Below, in pieces: positions 43,310 to 44,445 of a stretch of DNA of 44,445 bases. How positions within the stretch are numbered: the first letter of the stretch is position 1; each line of letters opens with the position of its first letter. This DNA is from Gnetum montanum (Eukaryota; Streptophyta; Gnetopsida; Gnetales; Gnetaceae). The notes under the pieces were generated by a model. It had not been told where the DNA came from. It made no database searches and saw only the letters and a list, made by a program, of their open reading frames with translations. A program made the translations under genes and the position numbers. The stretch lies in the NCBI GenBank assembly GCA_015680685.1, contig MNCI01009312.1, forward strand, positions 9,703-54,147. The letters run 5' to 3'.

Positions 43310-44234
43310 TGATGAGATGTGAATTGCACAAGCCGCAATATCGCGTCGTTTCCTGTGATATCGCGTACGCGATATCATAGTCCACCGCCAAATCTATAAA
43401 TAAGAGGTGGCACTCCCCTTATTTCCAATCCTAGGCGTAAAGTAGTGAAGCTCTGTTGGATTGATCACCCCAGAGATAGAATATTTTCCATGTGCCCACA
43501 GTAGGAGTCCCCCAAGTGAACGGTTCTTTATTCGAGCAGCTTTGTACCTGAACGCAAGTTGTGTATGGAAATAAAGACGAGCTTTGTGGATAAACCTTGC
43601 AGTACATGGATAGGTTTATTTAATGTTACTTATTGCTTTCCTAGTAACGCGACATGAGTACGACTTGGTTACGAGTGTTGACAAACATGTACGGCTAGCC
43701 AAGGAATCGGCTACTCATCGTGATTAGATTCTCTCACCCTTACCTCCTAGAACGTGGGACAAGTACGACTTGATTACGAGCATCTATGGATGTGTACGAT
43801 TAGTCAAGGAATCAGCTACTTGTCACACTTAGGCTAGTTAGCTACCTCAGTACGATCGCTTTGAGCACGTACATGTGGTAATCCCAGTAACGATTAGCAT
43901 TTGGTAGCCATAGTTGCACAGTTCAAGGTGTGTACGGCAAGTGGGAATGGATGCTGACGCTAGGACTTAGTGTTGTAGTTAGAGTTAGTTTTAGCCTCTC
44001 AACCCTTCACCCTTTAGCATAGGAGATAAACCCAAAAATACCAAAAAAATCATATACCTCGGACTTACTTAACCATACACCGTGACAACAACAAGTAAGT
44101 CTGGGAAGACAACGATTAATTAACCCCAAGTGTTCCTTGCGGCCTTTAGACATTTAGTCTTCGGAGTTTGACTGGATCGTGCATGCTACGCTTGTTTCGT
44201 ATGGTTGAGTGTAGGGGTACCTCGCCACTCATCA
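43310..44234 (+). repeat. 5' LTR of element G (925 bp), CpG-rich and apparently young
   Basis: It runs from TGATGAGATGTG to GCCACTCATCA. The TATA box TATAAATAA is at 43395-43403. The conserved block GTGCCCACAGTAGGAGTC starts near 43492. I count about 45 CpG in the last 1.1 kb of the window, against about five in the 3' LTR of B, so this copy has lost few methylated cytosines. The flanking pentamer on the left is AAGTA; the right end of the element lies outside the window. Confidence 0.9.
43357..43376 (+). repeat. Perfect palindrome at the head of the G LTR
   Basis: GATATCGCGTACGCGATATC is its own reverse complement, and one more T/A pair outside extends it to 22 bp (43356-43377). A related half, ATATCGCGT, stands at 43339. 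It lies about 46 bp into the LTR and 20-40 bp upstream of the TATA box. Confidence 0.95.
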
Positions 44235-44235
44235 T

Positions 44236-44253
44236 TGGCGCTGTTGTTAGGGA
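44236..44253 (+). other. Primer-binding site of element G, tRNA-Asp type
   Basis: TGGCGCTGTTGTTAGGGA lies one base after the LTR end and fits the tRNA-Asp complement with four transitions. This is the best-kept first half (TGGCGC) among the sites of this group in the window. Confidence 0.8.
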
Positions 44254-44375
44254 CTAAGTGTTTTTATGCCAATTAGAACATTAGGAAATCTTTCACATCG
44301 TTGTGAGCCTTAACGAACCTTTGGGTTAATTAGTTAATTAAGAACATATATAACGGTGAATAGCACACCAATAAA

Positions 44376-44445
44376 ATGGCTTCTTCTCATAAGGTTAACT
44401 TACCTAGGGATAACACAGAAGACAGTCAACGACATACACATAACC
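44376..44445 (+). CDS. gag: Element G: gag start (runs off the window)
   Basis: ATG at 44376 begins MASSHKVNLPRDNTEDSQRH and is open to the window end. The start agrees with the gag start of B (MSSSYKIDSLP) and with the two antisense copies (SHRVYSLPMDN, SSSHNLDSP), and it lies 123 bp after the primer site. Only 23 codons are visible, so intactness cannot be judged. With the CpG-rich LTR before it, this is the element in the window most likely to have coding capacity. Confidence 0.7.
   Translation, partial: MASSHKVNLPRDNTEDSQRHTHN

Overview
This window reads as intergenic DNA from a large, repeat-filled land-plant genome. The base composition is AT-rich and CpG-poor. I found no intact cellular gene, and nearly everything is layered Ty3/gypsy LTR-retrotransposon debris. 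A pectate-lyase fragment and the great age of the elements would suit a gymnosperm, but the species is inference.

Layout. 1-410: unassigned flank. 411-10389: element A, an Athila/Tat-type Ty3 element on the + strand, cut off at its 5' side. It holds protease, RT, RNase H, integrase, a long non-coding stretch, a 940-codon third ORF (6388-9207) and an LTR. A lies inside the third-ORF tail of an older relative, Z (10390-11714). Z itself lies in a decayed PIF1/Helitron-type helicase (11715-14275), which is also split by an antisense solo LTR (13184-14152). 14276-15213: antisense gag of the same group. 15508-25565: element B, a complete but dead Athila/Tat element with both LTRs, a tRNA-Asp-type primer site, gag and pol, but without the third ORF. 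25566-26495: antisense pieces (gag start, primer site, LTR end). 26496-27735: LTR and gag start of family E. 27736-36862: element C, a chromodomain Ty3 element with 503-bp LTRs and an initiator-tRNA-Met primer site. Between its primer site and gag it carries about 4.2 kb of extra DNA: a minus-strand gene with visible introns, a pectate-lyase fragment and a 22-bp minisatellite. 36863-38249: a C-type leader joined to an E-type gag. 38250-43309: element F, family E in antisense (LTR, integrase, RNase H, RT, protease, gag). 43310-44445: LTR, primer site and gag start of G, a CpG-rich and therefore apparently much younger member of the A/B group.

How it hangs together. Decay is dominated by C-to-T and G-to-A changes, as expected for long-methylated DNA. 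In-frame stops almost always stand where CAG, CAA, CGA or TGG is expected, and several catalytic Asp residues have become Asn. The third ORF of A has about 44 stops yet no frameshift over 2.8 kb.

Most worth a second look: the third ORF; the subfamily-specific palindromes at the head of each LTR; the intron-bearing antisense gene and pectate-lyase piece inside C; and the hairpin-bearing deletion scar in the C polymerase. All coordinates and alignments were read by eye, so boundaries carry errors of a few to a few tens of bases.
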